Part shown: positions 31,905-41,896 of the stretch, in pieces
Position numbering within the stretch: position 1 is the first letter of the stretch
Layout of the letters: each line of letters begins with the position of its first letter
Assembly: GCA_035606915.1 (NCBI GenBank)
Contig: DATNDU010000099.1
Location: forward strand, 1 to 64,000
Length of the DNA stretch: 64,000 bases
Source: Roseiarcus sp035606915
Lineage (GTDB): Bacteria > Pseudomonadota > Alphaproteobacteria > Rhizobiales > Beijerinckiaceae
Direction: 5' to 3'
Notes under the pieces: generated by a model
Database searches by the model: none
What the model was told of the DNA's origin: nothing
The model's input: the letters and a program-made list of their open reading frames with translations, nothing else
Program-made: the position numbers and the translations under genes

Positions 31905-33881
31905 TTGGTTTTGAGCGTGAGGCATGGGAGAATTTTGCGGCGCTGGCGCGTCGTCGTCGCTGTCGGCGCCGCGTTGGCGCCGGGCGCGGCGGTTGCGTTC
32001 GACGGTTTCGGCCTGTGGCCGGAGGCCGATACGCCGATCGCCGCCAGCGCGCACGCCCTGCCCTACAAGCTGAAGTTCACGCTGCCGCAGGGCTCGGGCG
32101 TGTCGCTGGCGACGCTGCGCGGCGCCTCCTCGCTCTATTCGCTGCGCAAGGACCCGCCGCCCGACGGCTTTTCGCTGGCGTTGCGCGCGCGGCGCGATTT
32201 CGCGCCGCTCGTCGATGCGCTGTGGTCGCAGGGTTATTACGATGCGCAGGTGGCGATCCGCGTCGATGGCGTCGCGCTGCCGATGGGAAGCGGCGATTTC
32301 ACCGCTTTCCAGCGCGCCGCCGATAGCTATCGCGGCAGGGCGGCGGCGCCGGTGGAGATCGTCGTCTCGCCCGGGCGGCAATTCGTGTTGCGGCGCTTCG
32401 CCGTGCTCGGCGGCGACGGCCGCCCGCTCGCCGACTTGCCCGAGCGCATCGTCGCGCTTCGCCCCGGCGACGCCGCCGCGGCGGATGCGATTCGTGGCGC
32501 TGAAGCGCGCATCGTCGATTTCTACCGTTCGCGCTCGCGCCCGCTGGCGCGCATCGCCAAGGTCGCGCCGGTCGTCGACCATCCCGCCCATGCGATGGAC
32601 CTGACGCTCGTCGTCGATCCCGGCCCCGTCGCGGCAATCGGCCCGATCAAGCTGAGCGGGCCGAAAAGTTTCGATCCGCTGATCGCCCGTTCCTTCCTCT
32701 ATCTGAAGCCCGGCGATCCCTATTCGCCGGCTGCCCTCAGCGACGCGCGCCAGGATATGCGCCAGCTCCCCGCCGTCGGAGCGGTGCGCATCAAGGAGGC
32801 CGACAAGCTCGATGCGCAGGGGCAATTGCCGCTCAGCGTCGATGTCGGCGACCGGCCGGCGCATGCGCTCGGGATCGAGGCGCAATATTCGACCATCGAC
32901 GGCCCGGCGATCCAAACCTACTGGGAGAACCGCAACCTGTTCGGCGGCGCGGAATACCTGCGTCTGGAAGCCAATGTCAGCTACAACCCCGCCAATACCG
33001 GCCCAGCGGAGAATCTATTCGGCCTGTCCGACCGCAACATCGGCGGCCGGGTGGCGGCGCATTTCATGAAGCCGGCAATCGACGGCGGCCCCGACGACCT
33101 GCTCGCCGATGTCACCGCCGAGCGCGCCACCACCAACACCTTCGGCTTCCAGGGCTACACCGCCAACGACGGCGACGCCGACATCGCATTGCGCCGGCGC
33201 TTCTCGCGCCAACTCTCCGCGCAGATCGGGCTCGATGCGCAAGCCGGCGACGCCACCGACGCGATCAAGACCGTGACCTACAACATCGTCGGCGTCACCG
33301 GCTCGGCGAGTTACGATTCGACCAACGACCGGCTCGACCCGACCCAGGGCGTGCGCGCACGGGCGGCAGTGGCGGCCTATCCCGGCATATTCGGCTCGCT
33401 CTATCTCTACACCGCCAAGACCGAGGTCTCCGCCTATCAGGCGCTCGACGCGGACGCGCGCTTCGTGCTGGCCGGACGGGCGCGGGTCGCCTCGGAGATC
33501 GGGCCGGGGCTGGAGGACATTCCCGCCAATTTGCGGCTCTACGCCGGCGGCGGCGGCTCGGTGCGCGGCTACGCCTATTCGAGCCTCGGGCCGCGCACGC
33601 CGAGCGGCGCGATCCAGGGCGGCCGCAGCGCCGTCGATTCCTCGGTCGAGTTGCGCTGGCGCGCCACCGACGCCATCGGCTTGGTCGGCTTCTTCGACGC
33701 CGGCAACGCCTTCGAAGCCGAGGTTCCGAACTTCTCGTTGCCGCTGCAAATGTCGGCGGGCGTCGGCCTGCGTTATTACACCGGCTTCGGCCCCTTGCGG
33801 CTCGACATCGCCGCGCCGCTCAACCCGCGTCCCGGCGATCCGCGCTTCGCCATCTACGCCAGCATCGGGCAGGCGTTCTGA
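31905..33881 (+). CDS. tamA: Outer-membrane translocation and assembly protein TamA
   Basis: TamA is a BamA-like outer-membrane protein that works with TamB in moving autotransporters and lipids to the outer membrane. The 658-residue product has a signal peptide (RRWRVVVAVGAALAPGAAVA), three POTRA-like regions from about residue 45 to 300 (LKFTLPQGSGVSLATLRGAS; PVEIVVSPGRQFVLRRFAVLG; RSFLYLKPGDPYSPAALSDARQDM), and a 16-strand barrel with GGGGSVRGYAYSSLGPR in the conserved loop and a final aromatic residue (IYASIGQAF). TTG 31905 is used, after GAGGGG. The stop shares a base with tamB. Confidence 0.92.
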   Translation: MVLSVRHGRILRRWRVVVAVGAALAPGAAVAFDGFGLWPEADTPIAASAHALPYKLKFTLPQGSGVSLATLRGASSLYSLRKDPPPDGFSLALRARRDFAPLVDALWSQGYYDAQVAIRVDGVALPMGSGDFTAFQRAADSYRGRAAAPVEIVVSPGRQFVLRRFAVLGGDGRPLADLPERIVALRPGDAAAADAIRGAEARIVDFYRSRSRPLARIAKVAPVVDHPAHAMDLTLVVDPGPVAAIGPIKLSGPKSFDPLIARSFLYLKPGDPYSPAALSDARQDMRQLPAVGAVRIKEADKLDAQGQLPLSVDVGDRPAHALGIEAQYSTIDGPAIQTYWENRNLFGGAEYLRLEANVSYNPANTGPAENLFGLSDRNIGGRVAAHFMKPAIDGGPDDLLADVTAERATTNTFGFQGYTANDGDADIALRRRFSRQLSAQIGLDAQAGDATDAIKTVTYNIVGVTGSASYDSTNDRLDPTQGVRARAAVAAYPGIFGSLYLYTAKTEVSAYQALDADARFVLAGRARVASEIGPGLEDIPANLRLYAGGGGSVRGYAYSSLGPRTPSGAIQGGRSAVDSSVELRWRATDAIGLVGFFDAGNAFEAEVPNFSLPLQMSAGVGLRYYTGFGPLRLDIAAPLNPRPGDPRFAIYASIGQAF

Positions 33882-36800
33882 TGCGCCGCGCGCTGTTGGC
33901 CACGGTCGCGCTCGCCCCACTGGCGCTGACGCTCACCGCCCACGCCGACGACGACAAGGGCGTGTTGGCGGGCTTCATCTCGCGCGCGCTGTCGTCGCGC
34001 GACACCCAGGTCTCGATCGGCGCGGTCGAGGGCGCACTGTCGAGCGATGCGACGATCCGCAACATCGTGCTCTCCGACCGCGACGGGCCGTGGCTGAAGA
34101 TCGACCACGCGCGGCTCGTCTGGCGCCGGCTGGCGCTGCTCCACCGCCGGCTGGAGATCGACGACCTCGACGTCGGCCATATCGTTTGGTCGCGCCCGGC
34201 GCGCAAATCCACGGCGACCGCCACCAGCGGCCCGATGCAATGGCCGCAGTTGCCGCTGAAGGCTGTCGTCAAGGCTTTCCATGTCGAGAGCCTCGATCTC
34301 GGCCAGCCGGTCCTGGGCGAGGCGGCGCGGCTCGGCTTCAGCGGCGAGGCGACGCTAGGCAACCCCTCGGAGGGCCTCGACCTCAAGCTTGCCGCCAAGC
34401 GCCTCGACGCCCCCGGCGCCATCGACGTCAAGCTCGCCTTCACGCCGAAGACGACGCAACTGGCGCTGGCGCTCGCCGTCGAGGAGCCGCAGGGCGGCCT
34501 GATCGCCAAGGCCGCGCATCTGCCGGGCGCGCCGCCCGTCGATTTCCACCTCACCGGCGCCGGACCGCTCGACGCCTTCCACGCCAAGCTGGCCTTCGCC
34601 GCCGGGCCGGACATCGGCGCCAAAGGCAGCGTCGATCTCACCCGCGCCGGCGCCGGCCGCGACCTCAAGCTCGATCTCGCCTCACATCTGGCCGGCCTGC
34701 TGCCGCCACTCGCGGCGCCGGTGTTCGCGGGCGAGACCCAGCTCACCGGCGAAGTGCGGCTCGGCGACGACGGCGCGGCGACAACCGAAGGCCTGACGCT
34801 CGCCAGCGCCAATGCCGCGCTCGACATCGTCGGCGGCCTCGGCGCCGACCGCGTCGCCGATCTGACCGTACACGCCCACGCCAAGCCCGGCCCGGCGATC
34901 GGCAAGCTCGACCTCTCGGCAACCGTCAAAGGCCCGCTGCCGCGCCCGACCGTCGAGGTCGCGCTCGCTGTCCAGAAGCTGAAATCGTCGGCGGGGAGAC
35001 TTGGGCGGTTGAGCGCGCATTTCGCCGCCGCGCCGGTGAAGCCCGGCGACGCCGCCGCGCCCATCGCGCTGACCGGCGAGGCCGAGATGGCGGGGCTGGC
35101 GCTCGCCGACCCCGCGCAGGCGGCGCTCGTCGGCCCCACCGGCAAGCTGGCCTTGCAAGCCACCGCGACGCCGGACGGGACGCTCGACATCGCCGCGCTT
35201 AGCCTCGACGCCGAGGCCCTGCACGCGCGCTTTACCGGCAAGGCGGCGCGCGACGCGCTCGCCGGCCAGCTTACCGCCGGCGCGGCCGATCTCGCCCGGC
35301 TCGCGCCGTTGACCGGCTTGAAGCTCAAGGGCGCCGCTGATGTCGCCGCGACGCTGTCGGGCGATCCCGCGCGCGGCGTCTATGCGGCTGACGTCAAAGC
35401 CGAGGCGAAGGGCTTCGCCTCGGGCGTGGCGGCGCTCGACGGCTTTACCGGCGCGAGCCCTTCGCTCAGCGGCGCGGTGAAGATCGCCGCCGACGGCTAC
35501 AGCTTCGACAGACTGGCGCTGACCGGCGCCGACGGCCGGGCGCTCATCGACGGCGCACTCGGCGCCTCGGCCTCGCACCTCAGCGCGACGCTCGCCATCC
35601 CCGACGCGCATCGGCTCGACGCCCGCCTCGCCGGCGGGCTCGCCGCCGAGGTCAAGATCGCCGGCCCGCTTTCGGCCCCGGACGCCGACATCACGGCGGC
35701 GCTCAGCCACGGCCGCCTGCTCGGCCGCCCGGCGCCGCGACTCGATCTCACCGCGCACGTCAAGAGCGGCGCGGCGCTGGCGCTGAAGCTCGACGGCGAG
35801 ATCGACGGCAAGCCGTTGCAAGGCGCCGTCAGCCTGAAGCGCGCCGGCGACGCGGTGACGCTCGACCGCGCGACGTTCAGCCTCGGCCAAACCCGCATCG
35901 ACGGCGCCGGCAAGTTCGCCAAGGGCCTTGCCGACGGGCGGTTGAGCATCGCCGCGCCGCGCCTCGACGAGCTCTCGCCGCTGGCGCTGACGCCGCTTTC
36001 CGGCTCGCTGCAAGCCGACGTGCGCCTGGATTCCCGCGGCGGCAAGCAGAACGCCGCGATCCGCGCCGACAGCGCCGCCGCCGGCTTCGGCGCGGCGCGG
36101 CTCAGCGGCCTCAACGTCGATTTGCGCATCGCCGATCTCTACGGCGAGGCGCGCGCCGACGGCTCGGCGGCGCTCGCCAGGATCGTCGCCGGCGGCGAGA
36201 CGGTTTCGGGGCTGAAGCTTTCCGCCAAGGCCGGGGTGTTCGATCTCGCCGCCAGCCTGCGCGGCATGACGTTGCGGGCGAAGGGGGCGCTGCGCATGGC
36301 GGCGCGCACGCTGCGGCTCGACGCCTTCACCGCCCGCGGCCGCGGCCCCGCCATCGCGCTCGCCGGGCCGGCGACGCTGACTTTCGCCGACGGCGGCGTG
36401 GCGACCAAGGGGCTCGCCATGACGCTGGGCTCCGGCCGACTCACCCTCAAGGGGCAGGCGGGGCGCAAGCTCGATCTGCAAGCCAAGGCCGAGGCGGTCC
36501 CGCTGGCGCTCGCCGATCTCGCCTCGCCGGGGCTCGGCCTCAGCGGGACCGCCTCCGGCGAAGCCCGCCTCACGGGCGATGCGGCGGCGCCGCGCGGCGA
36601 TTGGCGGCTGGCGCTGACGGGGGTCGCGGCGCCGGCGGCGCGCTCGGCCGGCCTGCCGCCGATCGACGCCAAGGCCAGCGGCAAGCTTGCTGGCGCAAGC
36701 ACCAGCCTGGAGGCTGCGATCACCGCCGGCGCGGCGGGGGCGCTGCGCATCGTCGGATCGGCGCCGCTGAAGGCGGGCGGGCGGCTCGACTTGAAAGCCT

Positions 36801-38077
36801 CCGGTCGGCTCGATGTCGCGGCGCTGACCCGCAGCCTCGCCGCGCGCGGCGAGCGGGCGAGCGGGACGCTGACGCTCAACGCCCGCTTCACCGGCGATTT
36901 CGCCCATCCCAAAGCCTCGGGCGGCGCCGTGCTGAGCGGTGGCGCGTTCTCCGACGAGATCAGCGGGCTCAGCCTCACCGACCTCGCCGCGACGATCGCG
37001 GCGCGCGGCGACGAGATCGAGGTCGCCAAGGCTTCCGGCCACACGCCCGGCGGCGGCGCGGTGTCGGCGAGCGGGCGGGTGCGGCTCGACCCCGCCGCCG
37101 GCTTCCCCGGCGCAATCAAGCTCAACGCCGACAACGCTCGCCTCGTCGCCACCGAGATCGTCACCGCCGAGGCCGGCCTGGCGCTCGACATTACGGGGCC
37201 GCTCGCCCGCGACCCCGCCGTCGCCGGCCACATCGACGTGAAGGCGCTCGACGTCGAAATTCCCGGCCAGTTGCCCGGCGCCGCGGCGCTGCTCGCGCAT
37301 GTGCGCCATATCGACCCCGGCCCGACGGCGCGCGCCCGCCTCGCCTTGATGAAGAAAAAGCGGCGGGCGGCGGGCGGCGGCTTTTCGGCGCGGCTGGCGC
37401 TCGTCGTCTCCGCGCCCTCGCGCGTGAACGTGCATGGGCGCGGCATCGACGCGGAATTCGGCGGCCGCTTGCAGATCAAGGGCACGACGCTGGCGCCTCA
37501 AATCGTCGGCGGCTTCGATCTCAGGCGCGGCGCGCTGACCCTCATCGGCGGCCCGATGACGTTCTCGCGCGGGCAAGTGAGTTTCGACGGCGAGGCGATG
37601 CCGCGCCTCGACATGCAGGCGCAGCAGACGCTTAGCGACGCCACGGCGATCATCGACGTCACCGGCCCCGCCGACAAGCCAGTGTTCGCGTTCAGCTCCA
37701 ACCCGCAATTGCCGCAGGACGAAATCCTGTCGCGGCTGCTGTTCCAGAAGCCCTCGGGCAACCTCTCGGCGTTCCAGGCGCTGCAACTCGCCAATACCGT
37801 CTCGGCGCTGTCGGGCAATGGCGGGGCGTTCGATTCGCTGCGCCGGTCGCTCGGCGTCGACAGCCTCGACGTCAGTTCGGGTTCGAACGGCGGCCCGGTG
37901 GTCGGGGCGCGGCGGGCGATCGGCAACCGCCTCAGCCTCGGCGTCAAGACCGGCGCGCGGCCGGAAGACAATGGGGTCTCGCTCGACCTCGACGTCACCA
38001 AACGCCTGCGGCTTTCCACCGGCGTCGACGCCAAGGGCGAATCGAACATCGGCGCTGGCCTGCAATGGGAATATTGA
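33881..38077 (+). CDS. tamB: Translocation and assembly module protein TamB
   Basis: A 1398-residue AsmA-like protein that bridges inner and outer membranes and transports phospholipids, partner of TamA. It begins with a signal anchor (MRRALLATVALAPLALTLTAHA), has IGAVEGALSSDATIRNIVLSDRDGPWLKIDHARLVW near the start, a very long series of Ala/Gly/Leu/Asp-rich beta repeats, and ends in the TamB (DUF490) domain: GGFDLRRGALTLIGGPMTFSRGQVSFDG, then DATAIIDVTGPADKPVFAFSSNPQLPQDEILSRLLF and GVDSLDVSSG...LSLGVKTGA, ending in GLQWEY. The ATG overlaps the tamA stop (TGATG), so the pair is coupled. Confidence 0.93.
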   Translation: MRRALLATVALAPLALTLTAHADDDKGVLAGFISRALSSRDTQVSIGAVEGALSSDATIRNIVLSDRDGPWLKIDHARLVWRRLALLHRRLEIDDLDVGHIVWSRPARKSTATATSGPMQWPQLPLKAVVKAFHVESLDLGQPVLGEAARLGFSGEATLGNPSEGLDLKLAAKRLDAPGAIDVKLAFTPKTTQLALALAVEEPQGGLIAKAAHLPGAPPVDFHLTGAGPLDAFHAKLAFAAGPDIGAKGSVDLTRAGAGRDLKLDLASHLAGLLPPLAAPVFAGETQLTGEVRLGDDGAATTEGLTLASANAALDIVGGLGADRVADLTVHAHAKPGPAIGKLDLSATVKGPLPRPTVEVALAVQKLKSSAGRLGRLSAHFAAAPVKPGDAAAPIALTGEAEMAGLALADPAQAALVGPTGKLALQATATPDGTLDIAALSLDAEALHARFTGKAARDALAGQLTAGAADLARLAPLTGLKLKGAADVAATLSGDPARGVYAADVKAEAKGFASGVAALDGFTGASPSLSGAVKIAADGYSFDRLALTGADGRALIDGALGASASHLSATLAIPDAHRLDARLAGGLAAEVKIAGPLSAPDADITAALSHGRLLGRPAPRLDLTAHVKSGAALALKLDGEIDGKPLQGAVSLKRAGDAVTLDRATFSLGQTRIDGAGKFAKGLADGRLSIAAPRLDELSPLALTPLSGSLQADVRLDSRGGKQNAAIRADSAAAGFGAARLSGLNVDLRIADLYGEARADGSAALARIVAGGETVSGLKLSAKAGVFDLAASLRGMTLRAKGALRMAARTLRLDAFTARGRGPAIALAGPATLTFADGGVATKGLAMTLGSGRLTLKGQAGRKLDLQAKAEAVPLALADLASPGLGLSGTASGEARLTGDAAAPRGDWRLALTGVAAPAARSAGLPPIDAKASGKLAGASTSLEAAITAGAAGALRIVGSAPLKAGGRLDLKASGRLDVAALTRSLAARGERASGTLTLNARFTGDFAHPKASGGAVLSGGAFSDEISGLSLTDLAATIAARGDEIEVAKASGHTPGGGAVSASGRVRLDPAAGFPGAIKLNADNARLVATEIVTAEAGLALDITGPLARDPAVAGHIDVKALDVEIPGQLPGAAALLAHVRHIDPGPTARARLALMKKKRRAAGGGFSARLALVVSAPSRVNVHGRGIDAEFGGRLQIKGTTLAPQIVGGFDLRRGALTLIGGPMTFSRGQVSFDGEAMPRLDMQAQQTLSDATAIIDVTGPADKPVFAFSSNPQLPQDEILSRLLFQKPSGNLSAFQALQLANTVSALSGNGGAFDSLRRSLGVDSLDVSSGSNGGPVVGARRAIGNRLSLGVKTGARPEDNGVSLDLDVTKRLRLSTGVDAKGESNIGAGLQWEY

Positions 38078-38169
38078 GCGCTCAGCGTCCGCCAACGGAG
38101 CGCGAAGCTGGACGCCCGCGTCCCGCCTGCTAAACAGGCCCCCAAGAAATCGCCGCGTTCGGAGCCCCG

Positions 38170-39552
38170 ATGGCTACTCTCGAAGACGTCCTCGCCACCA
38201 TCGACGCCAACGCCCAAGGGGCGCTCGACCGGCTGTTCGCGCTGGTGCGCATCCCCTCGATCTCGGCCCAGCCCGAGCATTTCGCGGATTGCGAGCGCGC
38301 CGCCGACTGGCTGGTGACGGAACTCACCGACCTCGGTTTCGAGGCGCGCAAGGAGCCGACCGAGGGGCGGCCGATGGTGATGGGCACGGCCAAGGCCAAG
38401 ACCCGCGACGCCCCGCATGTGCTGTTCTACGGCCATTACGACGTGCAGCCGGCCGATCCGCTGGAGCTTTGGACGACCCCGCCGTTCGAGCCCCGGCTCG
38501 AATCGACACCGAAGGGCGAGCGCATCGTCGGGCGCGGCGCGGCCGACGACAAGGGCCAGTTGATGACCTTCCTGGAGGCCTGCCGCGCCTTCAAGGCCAA
38601 TGGCGGCCTGCCCTGCCATGTCTCGGTGCTGTTCGAGGGTGAGGAGGAGACCGGCTCGCCCTCGCTGCCGGCCTTCCTGACCAAGAACGCCAAGAGCCTG
38701 AAGGCCGACCTGCTGCTCGTTTGCGACACCAATATGTGGAACGCCGAGACTCCGGCGATCACCACGATGCTGCGCGGCCTGGTATTCGAGGAGGTGGTGT
38801 TGAAGGCCGCCTCGCGCGACCTCCATTCCGGCCTCTACGGCGGCCCCGCCATAAACCCGATCCGCGTGCTGGCGAAAATCCTCGGCGAGTTGCACGACGA
38901 CAAAGGCGCAGTGACGGTGCCGGGTTTCTACGACGGCGTCGAGGAATTGCCGGAGGAGATCGCCACGCAATGGCATGATCTCGAATTCGACGCGAAGGCG
39001 TTTCTCGGCGACGTCGGGCTTTCGGTCCCGGCCGGCGAGAGCGGGCGCTCAGTGTTGGAAATGCTGTGGTCGCGTCCGACTTGCGAGTTCAACGGCATCG
39101 TCGGCGGCTACACCGGCGAGGGCGCCAAGACCGTGCTGCCGGCGGAGGCGCGCGCCAAAGTGTCGTTCCGTCTCGTCGGCCGGCAGAACCCGGAGCGCAT
39201 TCAGCAAAGCTTCCGCGCCTTCGTCAAATCGCGGCTGCCGGCCGATGTCCGGGTCGAGTTCCTCGGCCACGACGGCTCCGCCGCCATCGGCCTGCCGGCG
39301 CGCGGTGAGGCGCTGCGCCGCGCCCGCCGCGCGCTTGAGGCCGAATGGGGCAAACCGGCGGCGGTCGTCGGCTCCGGCGGCTCGATCCCGATCGTCGGCG
39401 CGTTTCGGCGCGAGCTTGGCATGGAGGCGCTGATGGTCGGCTTCGGCCTCGACGACGACGCCATCCATTCGCCTAACGAGAAATACGAGCGCCGCTCCTT
39501 CCACAAGGGCGCGCGCTCGTGGGCGCGCATCCTCGCCGGCCTCAGCCAGTGA
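38170..39552 (+). CDS. M20 family metallopeptidase (dipeptidase)
   Basis: A 460-residue zinc dipeptidase-like protein. Ligands are visible: LFYGHYDVQPADPLELW, RGAADDKGQLMTF, FEGEEETGSPSL (catalytic Glu-Glu pair), LVCDTNMW and the C-terminal SIPIVGAF and DDAIHSPNEKYERRSF. That is the CNDP-like branch, which cleaves small dipeptides in the cytoplasm. ATG 38170 begins the conserved sequence. It overlaps the Nudix gene by 4 bases and is the first of a three-gene set with the Nudix protein and KDG kinase. Confidence 0.93.
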   Translation: MATLEDVLATIDANAQGALDRLFALVRIPSISAQPEHFADCERAADWLVTELTDLGFEARKEPTEGRPMVMGTAKAKTRDAPHVLFYGHYDVQPADPLELWTTPPFEPRLESTPKGERIVGRGAADDKGQLMTFLEACRAFKANGGLPCHVSVLFEGEEETGSPSLPAFLTKNAKSLKADLLLVCDTNMWNAETPAITTMLRGLVFEEVVLKAASRDLHSGLYGGPAINPIRVLAKILGELHDDKGAVTVPGFYDGVEELPEEIATQWHDLEFDAKAFLGDVGLSVPAGESGRSVLEMLWSRPTCEFNGIVGGYTGEGAKTVLPAEARAKVSFRLVGRQNPERIQQSFRAFVKSRLPADVRVEFLGHDGSAAIGLPARGEALRRARRALEAEWGKPAAVVGSGGSIPIVGAFRRELGMEALMVGFGLDDDAIHSPNEKYERRSFHKGARSWARILAGLSQ

Positions 39553-39938
39553 CGCCCGGCGTCGGCTGCGGCGCGGCGATCCTGCGCGACCGCCGGCTGC
39601 TGCTGGTCAAAAGGTTGAAGGCGCCGGAGGCCGGGCATTGGAGCCTGCCCGGCGGCAAGGTCGATTTCGGCGAGCGGGTGGCGGACGCGGTGAAGCGCGA
39701 GGCTTTTGAGGAATTGGGGGTCGAGATCGCGTTGTCGCGCCCGCTCGGCCTGGTCGAGATGATCGGGATCGATGGCCAGCATTGGGTGTCGCCGATCTAC
39801 GAGGCGACGATCGAGGTGGGCGAGCCGGTCAACCGCGAGCCGGAAAAGCACGCGGGGATCGTGTGGGCCGATCTCGACGCCCCGCCGGCGCCGCTGGCGC
39901 TCGCCGCGCGCCAGGCGATCGCGAGGCTGCGGGGATGA
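39549..39938 (+). CDS. Nudix hydrolase
   Basis: A 129-residue Nudix enzyme, close to ADP-ribose pyrophosphatase or MutT-type sequences. The Nudix box is complete: GKVDFGE, seven residues, REAFEELGV, fitting G-x5-E-x7-REUxEExGU. GTG 39549 is taken because it overlaps the M20 stop (GTGA) and gives a compact family-sized protein. It also overlaps the kinase start by 4 bases. The true nucleotide substrate cannot be read from the sequence. Confidence 0.88.
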   Translation: MTPGVGCGAAILRDRRLLLVKRLKAPEAGHWSLPGGKVDFGERVADAVKREAFEELGVEIALSRPLGLVEMIGIDGQHWVSPIYEATIEVGEPVNREPEKHAGIVWADLDAPPAPLALAARQAIARLRG

Positions 39939-40813
39939 TTGTCAGCGTCGGCGAAGCGATGGTGGAGTTCGCGCCGCGCAACGGCGCCTATGGGCGCGGG
40001 TTCGCCGGCGACACGCTCAACACCTGCTGGTATCTGGCCAGGCTCGGCCAGCGCACGCGCTACCTGACCCGCGTCGGCGCCGATTCGCTTTCGAACGCCT
40101 TCGTCGCCTTCCTCAGCGAGAGCGGGATCGACGCGGGCGCGGTGGCGCGCGATCCCGAGCGCACGATGGGGCTTTACCTCATCGAGCTCGACGGCGCGGA
40201 GCGGCGGTTTCTCTATTGGCGCGACAGTTCCGCTGCCCGGCGTCTCGCCGACGATCCGGCGGCGCTCGACGCGGGGCTCGCCGGCGCCGAGTTGATCCAT
40301 GTATCGGGAATCACGCTGGCGATCGTCGGCGCGCAAGGCCGCCGCAACCTCGCCGCGGCGCTTGCGCGCACGCGCGCGAGGGGGGCGAGGGTAAGTTTCG
40401 ACCCCAACCTGCGCCGCCGCTTGTGGAGCGACGACGCCACGGCGCGCGAGGCGCAGGCAGCCATGTATGCCGTCACCGACATCGCCTTGCCGAGCTTCGA
40501 CGACGAGGCGTCGCTATGGGGCGACGCCTCTCCGGCGGCGACGGCGGCGCGGCTCGCGGCGCTCGGCGTCGGCGAGATCGTGGTCAAGAACGGCGCCGGG
40601 GCGGCGTGGGTCGATGGCGCCGAGATCGCGGCGGCGCGCGTCGAGGCGCGCGACACCACAGGGGCCGGCGATTCCTTCAACGCCGGCTATCTCGCCGCAC
40701 GGCTTTCCGGCCGCTCGCCAGCCGAGGCCGGCGGCTTCGCGCACCGCCTCGCGGGCGAGGTGGTGCGCTGGCCCGGTGCGCTGGCGCCGGTGGACGTCGT
40801 GGCGGCGCTTTAG
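39935..40813 (+). CDS. kdgK: PfkB-family sugar kinase, probable 2-dehydro-3-deoxygluconokinase
   Basis: A 292-residue ribokinase-type enzyme that phosphorylates 2-keto-3-deoxygluconate. The N-terminal VSVGEAMVEFAPRNGAYGRGFAGDTLNTCWYLARLG and the middle DGAERRFLYWRDSSAAR are typical of KdgK; the C-terminal DTTGAGDSFNAGYLAARL holds the catalytic Asp. The role assumes uronate or galactonate degradation, none of which is in the window. It overlaps the Nudix stop by 4 bases, and its stop overlaps the stop of convergent prmA by 3 bases within a 4-base overlap. Confidence 0.87.
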   Translation: MIVSVGEAMVEFAPRNGAYGRGFAGDTLNTCWYLARLGQRTRYLTRVGADSLSNAFVAFLSESGIDAGAVARDPERTMGLYLIELDGAERRFLYWRDSSAARRLADDPAALDAGLAGAELIHVSGITLAIVGAQGRRNLAAALARTRARGARVSFDPNLRRRLWSDDATAREAQAAMYAVTDIALPSFDDEASLWGDASPAATAARLAALGVGEIVVKNGAGAAWVDGAEIAAARVEARDTTGAGDSFNAGYLAARLSGRSPAEAGGFAHRLAGEVVRWPGALAPVDVVAAL

Positions 40814-41721
40814 CGGCTCAGCCGCAGGCTCGCCCAGCCCTCCAACTCGATGCGCTCGCGCAGGAACACCCCCTGCGCGCCCCAGGCGGAAAGCACGCCC
40901 GCGACATCGGCCAGCAGCAGCCCGGAGACGATCGCCTCGCCGCCGGGCGCGATGACGCCGGCGAGCGAGGGCGCCAGCAGCCGCAGCGGCCGGGCGAGAA
41001 TATTGGCGAACACCAGATCGTAGGGCGCGCCGTCGCGAAGGCTGCGATTCTCGACGCCGCGCGAGACGATGGCTTTCACGAACGGCGCGACGCCGTTGAG
41101 CGTGGCGTTTTCGTTGGCGACCGCGACCGCCACGGGGTCGATGTCGCCGAGCCAGACTTTGCGCTTCAGCACGCGGGCGGCGGCGATGGCGAGCACGCCG
41201 GCGCCGCAGCCGACGTCGAGCACACGCGCCGGGCGACGGCGCTTCAGCAGCCGGTCGAGGTGCATGAGACAGCCGCGCGTGGTGCCGTGATGGCCGGTGC
41301 CGAAGGCGAGGCCAGCCTCGATCTCGATGCCGATGTCGCTCGAGGCCACCCTGTCGCGATCATGCGCGCCGTGGACGAGGAAGCGGCCGGCTCTGACCGG
41401 CTTGAGCCCGGCGAGCGAATTGGCGACCCAATCCTGCTTCTCGGTGAGGCCGAATTCCACCCGCGAAGCGGCGTCCTCGCCAGCGACGGCGGCAACCAGT
41501 TCGCGAACGCCCGCCTCGTCGGGCGCGAAGCCGAAATAGACCTCCACCGCCCACGCCTTGCCGCCGCCGGACCAAGGCGTCTCGGTCTCGAAGGCGGTGG
41601 AGGCGGCTTCCGCCGGCTCGAAGCTCTCGACCATGAAATCGGCGACCGCGCGGGCGCGGGCCTCGTCGAGGGAGACGCGCATGACGTGGGCGGCGTTGTT
41701 GGGCGGCAGGCCTTCGAGCAA
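40810..41721 (-). CDS. prmA: Ribosomal protein L11 methyltransferase
   Basis: PrmA trimethylates several lysines and the N-terminus of ribosomal protein L11. The C-terminal SAM domain has VLDVGCGAGVLAIAAARVLKRKVWLGDIDPVAVAVANENATLNGV and DLVFANILARPLRLLAP, with FGTGHHGTTRGCL just before it, all diagnostic. The start is taken as TTG 41721 (MLEGLPPNNAAHVMRVSLDEAR), preceded by GGAGA at 7 bases; the open frame runs to 41919 but is unconserved. The 303-residue product matches the family. A hairpin without T-run (GAGGGCCG at 41824-41831, CGGCCCTC at 41856-41863) lies just upstream. Confidence 0.9.
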   Translation of the reverse strand: MLEGLPPNNAAHVMRVSLDEARARAVADFMVESFEPAEAASTAFETETPWSGGGKAWAVEVYFGFAPDEAGVRELVAAVAGEDAASRVEFGLTEKQDWVANSLAGLKPVRAGRFLVHGAHDRDRVASSDIGIEIEAGLAFGTGHHGTTRGCLMHLDRLLKRRRPARVLDVGCGAGVLAIAAARVLKRKVWLGDIDPVAVAVANENATLNGVAPFVKAIVSRGVENRSLRDGAPYDLVFANILARPLRLLAPSLAGVIAPGGEAIVSGLLLADVAGVLSAWGAQGVFLRERIELEGWASLRLSR

Positions 41722-41896
41722 AAGCGATCTCCGTTTGCGGAGCGAGGCTTTACGCCAAGGGAATTGAAAAGTCGCGCCGCCCAATCCTGACGGCGCCGCC
41801 TCGCCAGGCAAGTTTTGGAAACGGAGGGCCGTGGTTGGCGGGTCGGGCCTTGCGGCGGCCCTCGTTCCTCGCCCCGTCAGCACCCCGCGCCGCCGC

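Noticed and set aside
34682..38095. Open frame of over 1100 codons antisense to tamB
   Set aside because: It mirrors the codon bias of tamB in a GC-rich genome, has Arg/Gly/Ala-rich sequence without domains, and starts in the wrong place for a gene.
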